A stretch of 64,000 bases of DNA from Tenebrio molitor. Taxonomy: Eukaryota; Arthropoda; Insecta; Coleoptera; Tenebrionidae. The position numbers and the translations under genes were made by a program. The stretch covers positions 6,882,001 through 6,946,000 of the forward strand of contig NC_091052.1 of NCBI RefSeq assembly GCF_963966145.1, written 5' to 3'. The first letter of the stretch is position 1, and every line of letters begins with the position of its first letter. Shown in pieces: positions 60,729 to 64,000 of the stretch. A model generated the notes under the pieces. It saw only the letters and a list, made by a program, of their open reading frames with translations, had not been told where the DNA came from and made no database searches.

Positions 60729-61322
60729 TATGTGAGCGGTCAGACAGAAGGAAAAGAAAAAAAATCTTGCTTGGGGTAACTTTTCTTAAAATAGAATATC
60801 CGAAAGAGAAATTACATATTTTATCATGATTTGGTAAATTTCTTATACGCTGATGTAAATAAATCTTGTCTTTTTTTTGTCATGCAACATATTTTCTGAA
60901 GAACATTATTTATTTTTTTTCAGATATTTTTTTTATTTTCGTCAACATAAAATTCAATTTTCGGTTTCTCTTTTCTCAGGATTTTTGATAGTTCCAACAA
61001 TAAAAAAATGCTCACTTTAGGCGCATCATATTGATTAAGGAACAACTTCTTTTAACGGTTGCACAAAAAATAGAACTGTTCTACGGATTATAATTTCCTA
61101 ACAATTTTTAACAATATTCAAAAGCTTGGAAATCCACCGATGAACCTGGAATTGGCAACAAGACATTGGTTTCAGTACTTGTCCAACACCCAAAGAACAA
61201 AGAACCTAGGAGTTTAACAAGGGATCACTTTGTCAGAGAAGATAAAACTGGGATACAAGCAATTAGACTCCTCCTGCCAAAGAGATCCGGAGCTAGAGAT
61301 ATTATCATATATAATACAATAA
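60729..61322. other. Flank without recognised features
   Basis: AT-rich. The open frame beginning at 61166 has no recognisable domain and runs into the palindrome that follows. Confidence 0.45.
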
Positions 61323-61478
61323 GTGGTCTAATTTTTTCCGACAAAATTTGTCATTTAAGACATGAGTAGCTTTTGCAACGAAAATTACACGAGTCGACGA
61401 AGGAGACGAGTGTAATTTTCCAAAAGCAAAAGCTACGAATGCCTTAAATGACAAATTTTGCAGAAAAAATTAGACCAC
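61323..61478 (+). repeat. Palindromic repeat (156 bp)
   Basis: Arms start GTGGTCTAATTTTTTCCGAC and end in the complement AAATTAGACCAC. They also share TTTGTCATTTAAG, GTAGCTTTTG and AAAATTACACGAG. The centre is GTCGACGAAGGAGACGAG. The two halves could form a hairpin of about 70 bp. Confidence 0.85.
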
Positions 61479-61574
61479 GAATTGTATTCGACTTGACAAT
61501 CCACCGAGAAAATTTTTATCGAGTTGACCTAATAAATTTGACGTTTCATTTTGACATAAATTTTTTCGCTGAAA

Positions 61575-61635
61575 AACCACTAGTTGTTTTTTCACTCGGC
61601 TAGTTGTTTTTTCACTCTGCTCGGTGTTTTTTCAC
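61575..61635 (+). repeat. Three tandem units of a 20-bp repeat
   Basis: Units GCTAGTTGTTTTTTCACTCG, GCTAGTTGTTTTTTCACTCT and GCTCGGTGTTTTTTCACTA lie head to tail. The last runs directly into the 78-bp repeat. Confidence 0.85.
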
Positions 61636-61788
61636 TATAAATCAATTTGATTGGTCCAAATTTGAAAAATGCTGCAATTCGATTGGTTAAAAATTTTCGA
61701 GTTGGATTGTCACTATAAATCAATTTGATTGGTCCAAATTTGAAAAATGCTGCAATTCGATTGGTTAAAAATTTTCGAGTTGGATTGT
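61633..61788 (+). repeat. Two tandem 78-bp repeats
   Basis: Two back-to-back copies starting CACTATAAATCAATTTGATT appear identical over 78 bp, which implies a recent duplication. Each contains GATTGGTCCAAATTTGAAAA and CGATTGGTTAAAAATTTTCG. Confidence 0.92.
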
Positions 61789-61924
61789 CAATAATAAAAC
61801 AAATAGTACTTCCTTTCGCCTATAATTTTAAAACAATTTTATCGGTGTTAACCTTTTTTTTTCTCATGATTCTACAGCATTTTCATTCATTTTATTGTAA
61901 CTCCTTGATTGGGTCAAATATATA

Positions 61925-62285
61925 CAGATGTTTCTTAAATGCTAGTACAAAAAAAAACTGGGTCATATAGAGGTTCTAAAGAGTCCACAAAAATTTTTTT
62001 TAATGTAAAACGGTAGGGATAAACTAACCCTGTCCATGCACATCCTACGCCACAGACACAACAATAGTAAACAATAACAAAGTCATTATTGTTGCTTGGC
62101 AACCCCAATTACGTTTTTAATTACATACCTATAATTCAGCAGCGTAGTGACAATTTTAACCAAAATTTGATTTATTTTTATCTCGAAAATAAAAAGACTT
62201 TTATTAGATAATTTTTTGTGTATGAGTTCTACTCATCTTCACCTATTACCAGTCTTTTTTTCTACTAGCATTTAAAAAACACCCT
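61925..62285 (+). repeat. MITE family I (361 bp)
   Basis: TIRs of about 45 bp: left CAGATGTTTCTTAAATGCTA, right complemented CAGGGTGTTTTTTAAATGCT, flanked by TA. No ORF. Confidence 0.87.
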
Positions 62286-64000
62286 GTATATATTTTTTTA
62301 TTTTATAGTGGTGCATTATCAATAAACATGATTATAAATATTTTTGCACCACCATTTCACAAGTGGAATAAAGTACTTTAGCTCTACCTGCTACCAATAC
62401 ATAATGTCAAACTTTATGGCGTTCATCGGATTGTCACATTGACAGAGTTTACCACACTTTTTCTACTGTCGTCGCAATTTCTTTGGTATTAAAGTTGTAA
62501 TATCCGCATTTGCTGCATTCCCAATGTCTGGGGAAATACTTTCTTCACCTGTATCGTGTATATCGTGTGCATCTTGGCAGTGCTGACCGAAGCATGACAG
62601 AAATAAAAAATGTCTCCAGCCTACAGTGTTGGTTTGCGCAATACTATTTTTTTTTCATTTAAAAATTACTTCCTACGACACTAATTGATAGTAAATAAAA
62701 CGTGATAAGACATTCGTATCATAATTCACATTTTAGTGTATGTGCACTTGACCACATTTTGTATAATTTGCCACAAAAGTAAAGGATATACAAAATGATG
62801 TTCTAGTGCAATATCTGGTACAAAATTATCTTCGCATCTTGTGTATAGCACCTTGTTACTCAGGGATTTTACCATACTCGCTAAGCTTGTGTGCGTAAAT
62901 TTCCCCCTTGCAATAAAAGTAATGCTTTACAAATAAGTATGTATTTTCTATTTTGTATTTAAATTTTGTTGCAAACGAACTACAAATTTTATTTACTTCT
63001 ACATAACAACTGTTCACTTTTGGAGTAAATATAATTTATAACAATTGTTTTGACGATTTTAACATATTACTACGAACATTTTTACCACACTTGAAAAATA
63101 TTGCTTTTTATGTTTTAACACAAGAATTCTGACTACAAAATGATCTGCTAGGTGTTCATATTCACGACAATCTATTTATTTGAGAATTCAAAAATGGAAC
63201 AATGTTCTTGTGTATCCCAAATTTATGTTCGGCGGTATACAATTCGGAAGGACTACAATGTACATGTTTTATTCTAGAGGGAATAATAAAGGAAAAATTG
63301 CGTTAATGAGATTTTGTGAAACTTGTTAAAACTGGTATAGACCACATTGACACAGGAGGAAAAAATTGTCGTCAGCGAAGGAACGCGTGGCAATTTTCCG
63401 AAACATATAATTTATACATTTGAATGTTGATTTAGTTTTGTGACCTTTACGATAATGATTCGGTAAAATTTAATTATACAGGATTTGTTTTGATATGAAT
63501 GCAAGTCACGATATAAGGTCAGGTGTTTGTTCCCAAGTTATGATTTTGAGCTCTGTAATCAATTGATTAAACTAGCAAATGTAATAGTCGACCTAGAACA
63601 ATGCAATTTCACGTGTACTACGAATCCAAACAAAAGATCGAAATCCTAAGCACGCAAATGGCAAAAGTTTTAAGTACAATTGCTCCAAATTAAAATTACT
63701 CACAATCGAAGCGTCCTTCTATCGAGATTCGGCAGGATATTATTAAAAATTACAGCGGGGAGCATCAGGAGTTTTTCGAGCACCGGTCGATATAAACACC
63801 ATTATAAAAAGGAATTATGAGAGAAAAATGTCGACACTTAAATAGCGCAAGCATCTTATCCATTCATAATAAGGGAAAACCCTTTATTACCTTTTTTATT
63901 CATTTTTCTCTGTATCGATTATATTTGACGAATAGATATCCAAACAATACTTTTCCAATAAATAAGCGTCCACAAGTTAAGCGCAAATGTCAGCGAGTGC
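62286..64000. other. Right-edge flank, no recognised features
   Basis: AT-rich intergenic or upstream sequence. No exon, RNA gene or repeat could be supported. Confidence 0.45.

Noticed and set aside
1..64000. CRISPR arrays, operons, prophage or plasmid features
   Set aside because: Spliced gene structure and MITE content show this is eukaryotic nuclear DNA, and no regularly spaced repeat-spacer pattern is present.

Overview
The window is AT-rich eukaryotic DNA, with sparse coding sequence, GT-AG introns and many short inverted-repeat transposons. It comes from an insect genome, most likely a beetle. That assignment rests on protein resemblance to insect acetylcholinesterases of the Drosophila Ace (AChE-2) class and on general base composition, so the species is not established.

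The only protein-coding gene I can support is an Ace2-type acetylcholinesterase on the minus strand. Three coding exons are visible. Exon 1 (55594 to 54448) holds the start codon, signal peptide, catalytic Ser253 and catalytic Glu382. Exon 2 (10744 to 10602) and exon 3 (9912 to 9760) continue the fold. The splice phases agree (phase 1, then 0, then 0), and together the exons give 481 residues. The exon or exons with the catalytic His and the C-terminus are not seen before the left edge and should lie beyond it. The intron between exons 1 and 2 is 43,703 bp, between exons 2 and 3 it is 689 bp, and the intron after exon 3 is at least 9.7 kb. Upstream of the start codon is a GC-rich leader with two tiny upstream ORFs.

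Most of the rest is intron (1-54447) or 5' flank (55941-64000). It is a mosaic of three kinds of DNA. (a) Very AT-rich DNA with no recognisable content. (b) Islands of higher GC, unique-looking and without convincing ORFs, which are candidate conserved regulatory DNA (for example near 7.6-8.2, 16.4-17.6, 20.4-21.2, 30.3-30.9, 38.4-39.5, 41.4-42.3 and 52.1-52.8 kb). (c) Transposon debris: at least eight families of short TIR elements (MITEs), several flanked by TA, two mariner/Tc1-like transposase relics, one non-LTR reverse-transcriptase relic, a 990-bp fold-back element, and a cluster of palindromic and tandem repeats near 61.3-61.8 kb.

The most interesting observations are: two 214-bp MITE copies in opposite orientation, one near each end of the 43.7-kb intron, which could pair in the pre-mRNA and bring the distant splice sites together; a diverged direct duplication of about 200 bp of GC-rich intronic sequence (42.05 and 44.47 kb); the upstream ORFs in the Ace2 leader; and the large fold-back element. 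I found no clear novel multi-gene system.
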